A stretch of 64,000 nucleotides of DNA from Risungbinella massiliensis (GTDB lineage: Bacteria > Bacillota > Bacilli > Thermoactinomycetales > Thermoactinomycetaceae): assembly GCF_000942395.1 (NCBI RefSeq), contig NZ_LN812102.1:992017-1056016 (forward strand). The letters run 5' to 3'. Positions 27,249 through 36,452 of this stretch are shown here, one piece after another. Position numbers and translations under genes: made by a program. Below the pieces are notes generated by a model. The model was given only the letters and a program-made list of their open reading frames with translations, was not told where the DNA came from and did no database searches. The stretch's first letter is position 1; each line of letters opens with the position of its first letter.

Positions 27249-27283
27249 ACGCACTTCCTCTACTTAATCACGAGGGAGTGCGT
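27249..27283. terminator. Bidirectional Rho-independent terminator
   Basis: Twelve-pair stem ACGCACTTCCTC / GAGGGAGTGCGT (one mismatch), with an A-run on one side and ATTTTT on the other. It ends both the ABC operon and the MFS operon. Confidence 0.9.
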
Positions 27284-27289
27284 ATTTTT

Positions 27290-28555
27290 CTATTTAATCT
27301 CGTTCACAAGAGACTTATCAGGTTTCACCATAAACCACATTCCCACTGCTAGCAAGATCGGAACAATGGAGACAAGAAGTGTTTCTTCCCAACCGATATT
27401 TTGTGCTAACCATCCACAGATGATCGGGGATAGGAAAGCAGCAATGTTCCCCCAAAGATTCATCCATCCAGAAACGGAGCCTGCGTACTCTTCCCCTAAA
27501 TCATTGGAAGTCGCCCATGAAATCACGACAGGGAAACCGAGTGATCCCAAGGCAATCGTAAGCCATAGTACGTTCATCCATGGATCCGTACTATAAGCAG
27601 CGAAATACATCGCTACCGAAAACATGATCAGCCCTACAATAGCTAAGACTCCTCTAGCTACAAACTTACTTTTTCCTTGTTTCACAAGTCGATCCGAGAT
27701 CGCTCCACCTGTCATGACCGTAAAGAAGATCGCAAGCCATGGAAGGCTAGCTGCAAATCCCATCTTCTCCATTGAAAAGTTATTTACTTCTTGAAGATAG
27801 GTAGGTAGCCAAACTAAGAAAAAGGTAACGATATATAAGACAACAAAATATTGAAGGCCCAACGCCCAGAAACGACCATTTTTCAATAGTTTTCGCCAAG
27901 GTGCAGCTTCTTTTTTCTCTTGTTGGACAGAGCGATTTTTTACAATGTAATCCAATTCTTCTTTGTTCACCCAAGGATGGTCTTCGGGTTTATCTCTACC
28001 GATTAAGTACCAGACAATAGCAAGGAGAAATCCGATCACGGCAAATACATAGAAAACGCCTTCCCAACCGATCCAGTTATAGATAGCGATCGTAATGACC
28101 GGTGCGATAACAGGACCAAAGTAAGATCCTGCTAAGAGTGCACTAGCAGCGCGTCCCTTCTCCCCTTTGGTGAACCAATAGGTGTTAAATACTGCATTCC
28201 CGGGATACATAGGACCTTCCCCTACTCCAAACAACCCACGTATGGCATAAAGTAAACCATGAGATTTTACAGTAGCTGTCAAAGCGGTAAACAGAGACCA
28301 GAACACGAGGGCATATGTAACAATTTTACGTGCCCCTAGTTTTTCAGCCAGCATACCTGAAGGAATCTGGGCTAACGCATAACCTAAAGAAAAGAACGAG
28401 GCAAGCCAACCAAACTGCACTTTGTCCATATTGAGATCTTCCATAATAGGTTGAGCAATCACGGCAATGTTGGAACGATCCATGTAAGCTACCAATCCGA
28501 TTAGGAAGAAAACAAACGCCAACCACCATCGAACATTTGATTTCTTTTTCTCCAA
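27290..28555 (-). CDS. MFS transporter, anion:cation symporter (ACS) family
   Basis: A 421-aa protein with 12 predicted spans. The first loop motif is FFSLGYALAQIPSGMLAEKLGARK, the ACS/MFS signature, and the N-terminus holds YMDRSNIAVIAQPIMEDL, typical of ACS members that import glucarate, galactarate, hexuronates or other organic anions. It is the last gene of a four-gene operon with a GntR regulator, a DUF2848 protein and a nitrilase-family hydrolase, and so probably imports the substrate of that pathway. Gap to the nitrilase gene is 30 bases. Confidence 0.92.
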   Translation of the reverse strand: MEKKKSNVRWWLAFVFFLIGLVAYMDRSNIAVIAQPIMEDLNMDKVQFGWLASFFSLGYALAQIPSGMLAEKLGARKIVTYALVFWSLFTALTATVKSHGLLYAIRGLFGVGEGPMYPGNAVFNTYWFTKGEKGRAASALLAGSYFGPVIAPVITIAIYNWIGWEGVFYVFAVIGFLLAIVWYLIGRDKPEDHPWVNKEELDYIVKNRSVQQEKKEAAPWRKLLKNGRFWALGLQYFVVLYIVTFFLVWLPTYLQEVNNFSMEKMGFAASLPWLAIFFTVMTGGAISDRLVKQGKSKFVARGVLAIVGLIMFSVAMYFAAYSTDPWMNVLWLTIALGSLGFPVVISWATSNDLGEEYAGSVSGWMNLWGNIAAFLSPIICGWLAQNIGWEETLLVSIVPILLAVGMWFMVKPDKSLVNEIK

Positions 28556-28585
28556 TAGACTCCTCTCCTTTATCTATATATTTTT

Positions 28586-29368
28586 CTATATTCGATACAA
28601 ATGTGAGACACGATCGCGGAACACTGGGATCGCGTTGCGAACTTCATCTACTTTTGTTAGATCAATATCAGCCAACAAGATTTCTGGCTCCGTTCCTCCT
28701 TCGGCGACCACGTTCCCCCAAGGATCGAACACCATACTCTTTCCATTGAAAACATCTTGATCGTTACGTCCAGAAACATTGGTTCCTACTACATACATCT
28801 GATTTTCAATTGCTCTAGCTTTTAAGAGGGACAGCCAATGCTCCTCCCTTTGAATCGGCCACTGTGCTGGAACAAATAAGATCTTTGCCCCTTCGATGGC
28901 ATAGGTTCGAATTAATTCAGGGAAACGAACATCATAACAGATAATGACAGAAGCTAAATGATCTCCCAGTGGGAAAGTTTGATATGTTTCCCCCCCTGTT
29001 AAATACTTATCTTCGTTCATCAACCCAATTAGATGAAGTTTCCGATAATCATTGATACAATTTCCTTTGGGATCAAAGGAAAAGGAAGCATTGTATACTT
29101 TTTCATCCTCTTGAAGGGTATATGAGCCACCAATTAACCAAATTTGATGTTGTTTTGCCTGTTTCGAGAGCCACTTCCATGTCTCTCCTTCCATTGGTTC
29201 CACATGTTTCTCTAGATTGGAAAAATCATACCCACTCTTCCACATCTCCGGTAATACAACTACTTCGGCCCCTTTGGACACTGCGATAGCAATCGCTTTT
29301 TCTGCTTCTTGGACGTTTTGTTCTGACTTCCCTTGCAATACATTCAGCTGACAAATGGCGATTCGCAA
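28586..29368 (-). CDS. Nitrilase-superfamily carbon-nitrogen hydrolase
   Basis: A 260-aa amidase-like enzyme with the E-K-C triad: Glu in VVLPEMWKSGYD, Lys in DYRKLHLIG, Cys in VIICYDVRFPEL. This pattern fits the omega-amidase/Nit2-like and N-carbamoyl hydrolase branches, which cut amide or carbamoyl C-N bonds of small acids. With an ACS-type importer and a DUF2848 protein in the same operon it probably handles an amide-containing organic acid; inference from context. 13 bases separate it from the DUF2848 gene. Confidence 0.92.
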   Translation of the reverse strand: MRIAICQLNVLQGKSEQNVQEAEKAIAIAVSKGAEVVVLPEMWKSGYDFSNLEKHVEPMEGETWKWLSKQAKQHQIWLIGGSYTLQEDEKVYNASFSFDPKGNCINDYRKLHLIGLMNEDKYLTGGETYQTFPLGDHLASVIICYDVRFPELIRTYAIEGAKILFVPAQWPIQREEHWLSLLKARAIENQMYVVGTNVSGRNDQDVFNGKSMVFDPWGNVVAEGGTEPEILLADIDLTKVDEVRNAIPVFRDRVSHLYRI

Positions 29369-29381
29369 AAAGTTCCCCTCC

Positions 29382-30059
29382 TTATTTCGAAATATCCTCT
29401 ACTTGATAATTCAACTTAATCTCTCTATCTAGCACAGGATCATGAAGTGTAAGACGATAGTTAGGAGCAAAGCGGAAATGACCATCTTTAACAGGTACTG
29501 TTCCAGAAAAGACTACTGTAGACCCATTTGGATGAAGGGCTTCTTTCTTCTCTAGAAAGCCAAAAATTTCATCTAAAGATAAAATCGATGCAACGGTACC
29601 AGATTGGTATATTTCCCACTGACCACCTTGCGCTTGGATTTCGCAAGTTAAGACGAGCTGATCCCAGTGTTCAGTACAATCTGCCACTCTCCAAAGTTGT
29701 TTGGCAATTGGCTTAGGCGTAGCTTGTTTTGCATAAGGAATGCTGTATGCTTCTAATTCTCGGTCTGTATGATCCGATCCTAAGGTGACATACCACTCGT
29801 CTTGGTGATGGATTAACACAAACTCCACTTCTCCTGAGGTCTTGTTTCCTAGTACTTGTACCTCCTCCTCCTGTGTAACCAATAAATCACTTACTGGATA
29901 TACCATCGGCACTTCTGGTGGAGGAGCGATTCCTTCTTTCGCAAGTTCTTCAATATGTGCTTTCACCAATTCTTGATTACGACCTGCATAACCAATGCAA
30001 ATGGCACCTTTTACATCAATGATAACGCTTTCATCCTCTAGTAAAAAAGAGAGATTCAT
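29382..30059 (-). CDS. DUF2848 family protein
   Basis: A 225-aa protein that matches the DUF2848 family in length and pattern: VIDVKGAICIGYAGRNQELVKAHIEELAKEG (read in parts), then PPPEVPMVYPVS, then the strongly conserved VEFVLI and LGSDHTDRELE. DUF2848 proteins are thought to have a fold related to fumarylacetoacetate hydrolase, and the family has no agreed reaction. It sits in the operon between the regulator and the nitrilase-like hydrolase, so it is likely to be an enzyme of the same catabolic route. Six bases separate it from gntR. Confidence 0.85.
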   Translation of the reverse strand: MNLSFLLEDESVIIDVKGAICIGYAGRNQELVKAHIEELAKEGIAPPPEVPMVYPVSDLLVTQEEEVQVLGNKTSGEVEFVLIHHQDEWYVTLGSDHTDRELEAYSIPYAKQATPKPIAKQLWRVADCTEHWDQLVLTCEIQAQGGQWEIYQSGTVASILSLDEIFGFLEKKEALHPNGSTVVFSGTVPVKDGHFRFAPNYRLTLHDPVLDREIKLNYQVEDISK

Positions 30060-30065
30060 ATCTCC

Positions 30066-30722
30066 TCATCCCTTTCTCTCAAATAATTGAATAAACGTCT
30101 CTTTGGTTCGCAACAAATGTTCATATAAAGCAGTTTCCCCAGTACCTTTTCGTAAACAATCGATGATTAATTGGTGTTCTTCTAACACTTCTTCTGCCCG
30201 TCTTTCTTTGGCAAGCACCTTCATTCCAATCCGACGCATGTTATCGGAAAGTTGATCATAAAGAGCACGAATCCGTCGGTTATTCCCTAACTCTGCTAAA
30301 AGAGTATGGAAATCGCGGTCGAATTTGATAAACTCCTGTTCATTTTGAAATCGATGTGCGGTCTGCATCTGCCCATGAAGATATTCCAGCTTTTGAATCT
30401 GCTCCGTTGTAATTGAATCTTGATTTTGTTTTAACAAATGAACTTCTACAAGAATCCTCAATTCAAAAATCTCTTCAATATCTTGTACAGTCAGCGGACT
30501 TACAAAGGTTCCTTTGTATGGAATGGTCTGTACCCAACCATCTGCTTCCAAAGCTTGAATCGCTTCACGAAAAGGAGTACGGCTGATCCCATAACGTTCT
30601 TTCGCCATTTTTTCCTGGATCGCTTCCTTCTCCCTCAGGTGATTTAAAATAATTGCTTCTTTCAAGATCTCATAAGCTTGCTTCCTTAATGGATTATGCG
30701 TCAAAAAAGAATGACTTTGCAC
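30066..30722 (-). CDS. GntR-family transcriptional regulator (FadR subfamily)
   Basis: A 218-aa repressor-like protein. The N-terminal winged helix has the GntR recognition segment RYGISRTPFREAIQALEADGWV, followed by an FCD ligand-binding domain (about 85-215) with the metal/carboxylate-binding Asp/His pattern FDRDFHTLLAELG. It probably senses the operon's organic-acid substrate and controls its own operon; an AT-rich palindromic region with a 21-bp motif lies upstream (30811-30840). Confidence 0.93.
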   Translation of the reverse strand: MQSHSFLTHNPLRKQAYEILKEAIILNHLREKEAIQEKMAKERYGISRTPFREAIQALEADGWVQTIPYKGTFVSPLTVQDIEEIFELRILVEVHLLKQNQDSITTEQIQKLEYLHGQMQTAHRFQNEQEFIKFDRDFHTLLAELGNNRRIRALYDQLSDNMRRIGMKVLAKERRAEEVLEEHQLIIDCLRKGTGETALYEHLLRTKETFIQLFERKG

Positions 30723-30810
30723 AGACTATCTCTCGCTTTCCATCGATTTCGTAAAACAGGATCGGTACTAGATCAAAATCTATTATCATCGATAAACTAT
30801 CAATGGCAAT

Positions 30811-30842
30811 AGATATAAAATATATAATATATTCTATATCTG
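30811..30842. promoter_or_regulatory. AT-rich dyad upstream of the gntR operon
   Basis: AGATATA and TCTATATCT form an inverted pair around an AT core; TGATAGAATCT next to it partly repeats the right arm. Twenty-one bases (30820-30840) recur exactly at 2541-2561. It sits about 90-120 bases before the gntR start and could be the operator. Confidence 0.4.
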
Positions 30843-30928
30843 ATAGAATCTTATGTCTATATAAAAAATCGATTTAGATAAAAAATGACCAACCTCCCTC
30901 CTATTTAAAGATTCGGAAAAACAAAAAA

Positions 30929-30959
30929 AACGGACACTACGCATTAGGATGTGTCCGTT
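30929..30959. terminator. Bidirectional Rho-independent terminator
   Basis: Nine-pair stem AACGGACAC with GTGTCCGTT, with long A-run and TTTTTT flanks. It follows the MBL-fold gene on the minus strand. Confidence 0.88.
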
Positions 30960-31003
30960 TTTTCTTCTTTCAATGTATCATCTAAGTATCGTTATAACAT
31001 TTT

Positions 31004-31828
31004 TTATGTTGTGAATAATCTTCCTTCAAGTGCAGCTATATATCGTTCTGCTGATCTCTGTACAGATTGAGCAGCATTCTGTTTGACGACCCGATGAAAG
31101 GCATTGTACAAACGATTAAAGGCAAGTGGCTTAACCTGTTCTGCTATCCCTCGCACCTTACTAGCTGGCAAAGGAATCAGATTGGGATAGCTATACATAA
31201 AACTAACCCATTGTCGATCTGCTACTACTGTAATTATATCTCCTGTTAGCATAACACCTTTTCCTTCATCACCATTTGCCCAGTGCAGGACACTACCGCC
31301 AGCAAAATGCCCTCCTAATCGATGAATGGTAACTCCTTGTGCTAGCTCTAACTGATCACCAGACCAGAAACGAATATGCTCACTAGGGCGTGTCACCCAC
31401 CGCTGATCATCCTCATGTATATAGATTGGTACATCAAACGCTTCTGCCCATTCTACCTGAGTAGCATAATAGTGTGGATGGGAAAGAGCGATTGCATCGA
31501 TCCCGCCAAGTTCATTTATTTTCTCTATAGTGGTTTCATCAAGATATGAGATACAGTCCCACAACAGCCCAAATCCCTCTGTCTGAACGAGGTAGGCAGT
31601 TTGACCGATTGCAAACTCTGGTTTTGTCACAATGCTATACAGCCCTTTTTCTTCTGGGAGAATTTCATTTTGGTAAAACCCAGACTCCAGCATCTCCATT
31701 AGAGTAGTCCAAGATTGACCATTGTGGTTCACATATTGGCGCTCTTCGTCACAGATCATACAGCGTTCTGGTTCGGTCTCTGTCGGAGAGTATTGTATTC
31801 CACATGTGCCGCATACATAGTAAGTCAT
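31004..31828 (-). CDS. MBL-fold hydrolase with N-terminal zinc ribbon
   Basis: A 274-aa protein. The first about 30 residues hold two Cys pairs (CGTCGIQY, CMICDEE), a rubredoxin-like zinc ribbon. The rest is a metallo-beta-lactamase fold: DAIALSHPHYY is the metal-binding HxH loop, HLGGHFAGGSV and MLTGDIITV give the later His and Asp ligands. The HxHxDH motif is incomplete (HPHYYA), so the metal site may bind one ion. ATG 31828 with AGGAGG eight bases upstream is preferred to a TTG at 31831. Reaction unknown. Confidence 0.85.
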   Translation of the reverse strand: MTYYVCGTCGIQYSPTETEPERCMICDEERQYVNHNGQSWTTLMEMLESGFYQNEILPEEKGLYSIVTKPEFAIGQTAYLVQTEGFGLLWDCISYLDETTIEKINELGGIDAIALSHPHYYATQVEWAEAFDVPIYIHEDDQRWVTRPSEHIRFWSGDQLELAQGVTIHRLGGHFAGGSVLHWANGDEGKGVMLTGDIITVVADRQWVSFMYSYPNLIPLPASKVRGIAEQVKPLAFNRLYNAFHRVVKQNAAQSVQRSAERYIAALEGRLFTT

Positions 31829-31865
31829 CAAATGATCCTCCTTGTTTGATAAACAAAGAATATCG

Positions 31866-32153
31866 CTACTTGCTATACCATTTATGCTGGCAATTTATAC
31901 ATTCATAAGCGATTCGATTTCTCATAATAAACCAGAACACGACTGGTAAAATGAATATACTAATAGCACCAGCACGTATCCTTTCATCAGTAGAATTTAA
32001 AGCATGTTCCCATTGAAAGAGAATTGCGAAAACATCTAATGCCAGCGATAAAACAATTAAAGTGATCCCACAAATTACTCCAAATTTAATAACCTCTTTC
32101 GGTTTTACTTTTCCTTCCGTAAAATTATCTGACTTGCATTGGGGACACAGCAT
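31866..32153 (-). CDS. Membrane protein with split zinc-ribbon ends
   Basis: A 95-aa protein with CPQC at the N-terminus and CINCQHKW at the C-terminus; the two Cys pairs may form one zinc ribbon on the cytoplasmic side. Two membrane spans lie between (about 24-46 and 65-82). It follows the epimerase-like gene directly (two bases) and is probably cotranscribed. The role is unknown. Confidence 0.7.
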   Translation of the reverse strand: MLCPQCKSDNFTEGKVKPKEVIKFGVICGITLIVLSLALDVFAILFQWEHALNSTDERIRAGAISIFILPVVFWFIMRNRIAYECINCQHKWYSK

Positions 32154-32155
32154 AA

Positions 32156-33157
32156 TTACTGATTTTCACTCCTGTTCCATTCCTTTAAAATCCCTTGTTC
32201 CTTCCTACGGTCCAGTCCCGCTTTTCGCTCCTGCTCTTGCCTGGTCTGGCACCACTCATTTATGTCTTGCACTGTCTCACTCAGTGGGTGCAGTGTAAGT
32301 CCAGACTTCATTGCTTTATCTGGTAGAAACCTTTGCCGACCACCTGGAATCCAAAGAGGAAATTCCACCCACATCCCAACATTGTATTCTAGGAGAAAGG
32401 AATCTTCCACATAAGTGAAGGTAGCATTCGATTGTAAGGCAACTTTGGTTTCCTCTACAAATTGTCTCATCGACATCTTTTCCGCAGGTCCGATTCCATT
32501 GAAAATCCCTATTTGTCGTTGTTCTATCATTTGAATCGTGTAGTTAGCTAGATCTCGGACATCAATAAACTGCACACTATCTAGCTCTTTTGGTACTAAG
32601 ACTTCCCCACCCTCGGCAATTCTCTCTACCCAGTAGGTAAAGCGGTCGGAATGATCATAGGGACCTACTACCAAACCAGGACGAATAATGAGATGATTGG
32701 CTGGAAAATACTCTAAGGTTGCTTTCTCACATAAGGCTTTTAGCTCCCCATAATACTCCTTCCAATTATCTTGCTTTCGAATCTCGAGAACTCGCTCTTC
32801 TTCTAACGTAGCAAGCGGGCTATCTTCCGTTACTTGATTCTCATAAAAGCCATTTTGATAAACCGAAACGGTGGATATATAAGTATAGTGTGGAACATGA
32901 GACAGAACAGCTAGTGATTTCCGTACCACGTCTGGAGTGAATCCACATACATCCAAGACTGCATCCCATTTGTGATCCTTTAACTTTGCTAAATCCTGCT
33001 CATTCTCACGATCTCCTAGTATTCTCTCCACGTTTGGAAAGAGGGACTGATTCGTCTTGCCTCGATGAAAAAGTGTTACTTCCCAACCTTTGGAAAGTGC
33101 CGCCTCGACCATATAACGACCTACAAACTGCGTACCACCTAACACCAAGAGCTTCAT
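32156..33157 (-). CDS. NAD-dependent epimerase/dehydratase family protein
   Basis: A 333-aa extended SDR-like protein. The N-terminal Rossmann motif is VLGGTQFVGRYMVEAAL, followed by the NADP-type basic stretch LFHRGKTN and the conserved DAVLDVCGF segment. The catalytic YxxxK region is YYGELKALCEKA. These features match the SDR_a5/CSP41-like group, found in bacteria and plants with nucleotide- or RNA-related roles; the substrate here is unknown. It forms a small operon with the downstream zinc-ribbon membrane protein. Confidence 0.88.
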   Translation of the reverse strand: MKLLVLGGTQFVGRYMVEAALSKGWEVTLFHRGKTNQSLFPNVERILGDRENEQDLAKLKDHKWDAVLDVCGFTPDVVRKSLAVLSHVPHYTYISTVSVYQNGFYENQVTEDSPLATLEEERVLEIRKQDNWKEYYGELKALCEKATLEYFPANHLIIRPGLVVGPYDHSDRFTYWVERIAEGGEVLVPKELDSVQFIDVRDLANYTIQMIEQRQIGIFNGIGPAEKMSMRQFVEETKVALQSNATFTYVEDSFLLEYNVGMWVEFPLWIPGGRQRFLPDKAMKSGLTLHPLSETVQDINEWCQTRQEQERKAGLDRRKEQGILKEWNRSENQ

Positions 33158-33283
33158 AAGAGATCCCCCGTATTCATAAAAGTATAATTCTTCTTTATTG
33201 TATCATGTAGAGATTACAAATAGATCATTCACAAAAAACTAATAAAACCTTGTCAAAGCAGTACTTTTCAATGCAAGAAAAAA

Positions 33284-33310
33284 CCTCCCAATCATTCGAG
33301 TATTGGGAGG
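33284..33310 (-). terminator. Rho-independent terminator
   Basis: Nine-pair perfect stem CCTCCCAAT / ATTGGGAGG ten bases after the stop of the small coiled-coil gene, followed on the minus strand by TTTTTTCTT. Confidence 0.85.
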
Positions 33311-33319
33311 TAATCATTT

Positions 33320-33508
33320 TTATACTTCTTCTGTTGCACGAGTACCTACTCTACGTTCTAAGCGATCTACTCTACGCTCTAGTCTGTCAATTTGCCTAGC
33401 TTGTTGACGTACGATCCGTTCTAATTCGTTTACTCTTCTTTCTAACCCACGATCAAAATCAGGGCGACGCTGGTGGATGTAATATGGATCATCTTCGTAG
33501 TAATACAT
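33320..33508 (-). CDS. Small coiled-coil protein, function unknown
   Basis: A 62-aa protein: a Tyr/Asp-rich head (MYYYEDDPYYIHQRRPDF) followed by a regular heptad coiled coil (RVNELERIVRQQARQIDRL, then ERRVDRLERRVG). AGGAGG lies ten bases before ATG 33508; an in-frame TTG at 33517 is too close. Tyr-rich heads with coiled coils are common among spore coat-associated proteins of Bacillales, so a coat role is possible but unproven. A strong terminator follows. Confidence 0.72.
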   Translation of the reverse strand: MYYYEDDPYYIHQRRPDFDRGLERRVNELERIVRQQARQIDRLERRVDRLERRVGTRATEEV

Positions 33509-33685
33509 TTGAATCAAGCCTCCTAATTGATTTGTCCCGGTATTTTATGTCGTGATTCATTTGTAGGTGACATAGTTAGGCTTAGGCTATGAACCAAGAA
33601 ACAACATCGATAAAAAAAGGGCTTCATCCAATTAGAACAATGTCAGCTAGCCATTCTAACTCCTTTAACCGGAATCAACAAAAAA

Positions 33686-33708
33686 ACTCCTCCATCTAAA
33701 GGAGGAGT
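33686..33708 (-). terminator. Terminator of the hemAXCDB operon
   Basis: Eight-pair stem ACTCCTCC / GGAGGAGT followed on the minus strand by seven T, just after hemB. Confidence 0.9.
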
Positions 33709-33714
33709 TTGATC

Positions 33715-34698
33715 TTAGTAGCGCTCTTCTTGTAACCACTTTGCAATATCTTTGGCATGATAAGTCAAGACTAGATCAGCACCAGCACGCTTGAAGCTGG
33801 TCATCATCTCTAATACAATCTTCCTCTCATCTACCCAGCCATTTTGTGCAGCTGCTTTGACCATCGAATACTCGCCACTTACGTTGTAGGCTACGATTGG
33901 TAGATCAAATGCCTCACGAACCTTAGAGACTATATCTAGGTAAGAGATACCAGGTTTGACCATCAACATATCGGCACCTTCTAGTACATCCGATGTCGCC
34001 TCTCGCATCCCTTCCCGAGAATTGGCAGGGTCCATTTGGTAGCTTTGGCGATCTCCAAACCCTGGTGTAGAATGAGCTGCATCACGGAATGGACCATAGA
34101 AGCTAGAGGAATATTTGATCGCATAAGAGAGGATCGGAACGTGAGCAAAACCAGACTCGTCTAGTCCTTGACGAATTGCTGCAACAAATCCATCCATCAT
34201 ATTGGATGGGGCGATCACGTCTGCACCAGCTCGTGCTTGAGAGATTGCTGTTGCTACCAATCGATCTAAAGATGGGTCATTTAGCACTTCTCCATGTTCG
34301 ACAATACCGCAATGTCCGTGTGAGGTGTATTGACAAAGACAGGTATCTGCCATCACATTAAGCTTAGGAGCTTGTTTTTTGATTTGACGAATTGCTCGTT
34401 GTACAATTCCTTCCTCATGTGATGCTTGTGTCCCGACCTCATCTTTTTCATTTGGTACACCAAAGACCATAATAGATGGGATACCAAGTGAAACTACTTC
34501 ATCTACTTCTTTTTCTAATAGATCTAACGAAAAATGATAGACCCCTGGCATAGAAGGAATCTCATGATGAACGTTATCCCCTTCTACCACGAAAAGTGGA
34601 TAGATCAAATCAGATGTATGTACGTGATTTTCTCGTACCATGCGGCGGATCGTTTCATTTTGGCGTAGTCGACGATGACGTGTAAAGTCGTTTCTCAT
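33715..34698 (-). CDS. hemB: Delta-aminolevulinic acid dehydratase (porphobilinogen synthase)
   Basis: Condenses two 5-aminolevulinate molecules to porphobilinogen. The 327-aa protein shows the Cys-rich zinc site [14 protein letters not shown], the lysine in [15 protein letters not shown] and the Schiff-base lysine in [15 protein letters not shown] 34698 is preferred, with AAGGAG at good spacing; an ATG at 34707 is too near. It overlaps the 3' end of hemD by 44 bases, so the two are translationally coupled. Last gene of the five-gene hem operon. Confidence 0.97.
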   Translation of the reverse strand: MRNDFTRHRRLRQNETIRRMVRENHVHTSDLIYPLFVVEGDNVHHEIPSMPGVYHFSLDLLEKEVDEVVSLGIPSIMVFGVPNEKDEVGTQASHEEGIVQRAIRQIKKQAPKLNVMADTCLCQYTSHGHCGIVEHGEVLNDPSLDRLVATAISQARAGADVIAPSNMMDGFVAAIRQGLDESGFAHVPILSYAIKYSSSFYGPFRDAAHSTPGFGDRQSYQMDPANSREGMREATSDVLEGADMLMVKPGISYLDIVSKVREAFDLPIVAYNVSGEYSMVKAAAQNGWVDERKIVLEMMTSFKRAGADLVLTYHAKDIAKWLQEERY

Positions 34699-35509
34699 CT
34701 CTCTCATTCTCCTTCGTTCGTAAACGTATGACAGCCTCTATCATTCCCTGTAATGTGTAGGGGTCTGCTATCTCTGTGACAGGTAACCCAAGCTCTCTTG
34801 CTGTATTGGCAGTAATCGGTCCAATGCAGACAATCCGTACCTGTTTTAAAATGAACTGATAGTTAGCATCCAATTCTATGAGCAATCGATGAAAAGATCG
34901 GACTGTAGAAGAACTGGTAAACGAGATAACTTGGATTTCACCTTGTTGCAAAGCTTCCCAAATCTCCTGGCGATTCTCCCCATCTAAAACCGTCTCATAT
35001 GTATCAATAAGTTCTACCTGACAACCTAATTCTCGTAACGATTCTGGAATGACATTTCGCGCTAGATTGGCTCTTGGATAAAGAATGCGATCATTCGGTT
35101 GTACCAAAGGACGTAACATCTCTACCAATCCTTCAGCATGAAAATTTGGTGAGACATAGTCTACTGCGACACCATAGGACTCAATGGCCTTTGCTGTCTT
35201 GGGCCCGATCGCCACCACTTTTAATTTCTCCAAATCCGCTAGCGCAATTTGCTTTTCCTGCATACGATCAAAAAAAGCTGCAACTCCATTTACACTAGTT
35301 AAAATCAACCATTGAAAGGAAGATAGCATAGAGAGTGCCTGATCCAGAACCACACGGTTCGTAGGAGGATCAAAGCGAATTACTGGAAACTCTCTCACCT
35401 TCGCACCCATCTCTTGAAACAACTGAGACAGCTCACTCGCTTGGCTTTTTGCTCTGGTGACGAGTACCGTCCATCCCTGAAGAACCCCAGTCGGAGTCAA
35501 TCGTTTCAT
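34655..35509 (-). CDS. hemD: Uroporphyrinogen-III synthase
   Basis: Closes and inverts ring D of hydroxymethylbilane to give uroporphyrinogen III. The 284-aa protein is poorly conserved, as usual for the family, but has the marker segments [40 protein letters not shown] and [16 protein letters not shown] 35509 with GAGGTG six bases upstream is the best start, 11 bases after hemC. Position between hemC and hemB is the Bacillus order. Confidence 0.94.
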   Translation of the reverse strand: MKRLTPTGVLQGWTVLVTRAKSQASELSQLFQEMGAKVREFPVIRFDPPTNRVVLDQALSMLSSFQWLILTSVNGVAAFFDRMQEKQIALADLEKLKVVAIGPKTAKAIESYGVAVDYVSPNFHAEGLVEMLRPLVQPNDRILYPRANLARNVIPESLRELGCQVELIDTYETVLDGENRQEIWEALQQGEIQVISFTSSSTVRSFHRLLIELDANYQFILKQVRIVCIGPITANTARELGLPVTEIADPYTLQGMIEAVIRLRTKENERDEKRLYTSSSTTPK

Positions 35510-35519
35510 TTCGAACACC

Positions 35520-36431
35520 TCATACTTGGGACAAGAGATGTTTGGCACCACGATCAATCAAATGTTGTGCCATCGTCTTTCCGAGTTCACTTGCATCTTC
35601 TCCAATTAAAGTGTCAGAGATCATTTTTTCTCCAGAAGGATCTCCTACAAGAGCAGTTAGAGAGACTTGTCCATCCTCCAAAATTTGAGCATAGGCGGCA
35701 ATCGGTAAATGACAACCACCCTCGATAGTATGAAGGAAAGCTCTCTCTGCTTCCACAGCTAGATATGTTTTTTCACAGTGTATCTGTTGTAACAAGGAAA
35801 GTAATTCTGGCTCGTTCTCCCGAATTTGGACTGCTAAGGCTCCTTGTCCCACTGCTGGTAGCATTGTCGCTGGCGCCAAATACTCCACTATTTGATCTTG
35901 CATGCTAAGACGTTTCAAGCCTGCCGCAGCCAAGATAATCGCATCAAATGAGCCATCTTTCATCTTTTGAATTCGTGTATCGACATTGCCACGAATAGAC
36001 TCGACTCGCAAATCAGGACGCACTGCTAAAATTTGTGCCTGACGACGAAGACTACTTGTTCCCACAATTGCTCCTGATGGCAATTCCTCTAAGGTTACTC
36101 CATCCTTAGATAATAGGACATCTCGTACATCTTCTCGTACTGGTACTGCGCCGAGGATCGTTCCTTCTGTCATTACACTCGGTAAATCTTTGAGGCTATG
36201 AATCGCCATATCGATCTCTTTCGTCAACAGAGCCTGTTCAATCTCCTTGACAAAAAGACCTTTGCCGCCCACTTTGGAAAGGGTAACATCTAAAATCCGA
36301 TCGCCTTTGGTAACAATCTTTTCTAATTCAAATTCTACTTCAGAATCAGCTTCTCTCAAACGATCTATGACCCAGTTGGTTTGGGTAAGAGCAAGTTGAC
36401 TTTTACGGGATCCTACTACCCAGGTTTTCAT
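35520..36431 (-). CDS. hemC: Porphobilinogen deaminase (hydroxymethylbilane synthase)
   Basis: Joins four porphobilinogens. The 303-aa protein has VVGSRKSQLALTQTNWV at the start, the substrate-binding GTSSLRRQAQI and GNVDTRIQKM, the catalytic Asp segment (LKDLPS), and the dipyrromethane cofactor Cys in EGGCHLPIAAYA (about 241). All functional residues that I can check are present. It follows hemX by 21 bases. Confidence 0.97.
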   Translation of the reverse strand: MKTWVVGSRKSQLALTQTNWVIDRLREADSEVEFELEKIVTKGDRILDVTLSKVGGKGLFVKEIEQALLTKEIDMAIHSLKDLPSVMTEGTILGAVPVREDVRDVLLSKDGVTLEELPSGAIVGTSSLRRQAQILAVRPDLRVESIRGNVDTRIQKMKDGSFDAIILAAAGLKRLSMQDQIVEYLAPATMLPAVGQGALAVQIRENEPELLSLLQQIHCEKTYLAVEAERAFLHTIEGGCHLPIAAYAQILEDGQVSLTALVGDPSGEKMISDTLIGEDASELGKTMAQHLIDRGAKHLLSQV

Positions 36432-36452
36432 CTAAGGTTCTCCCTTCGTTGT

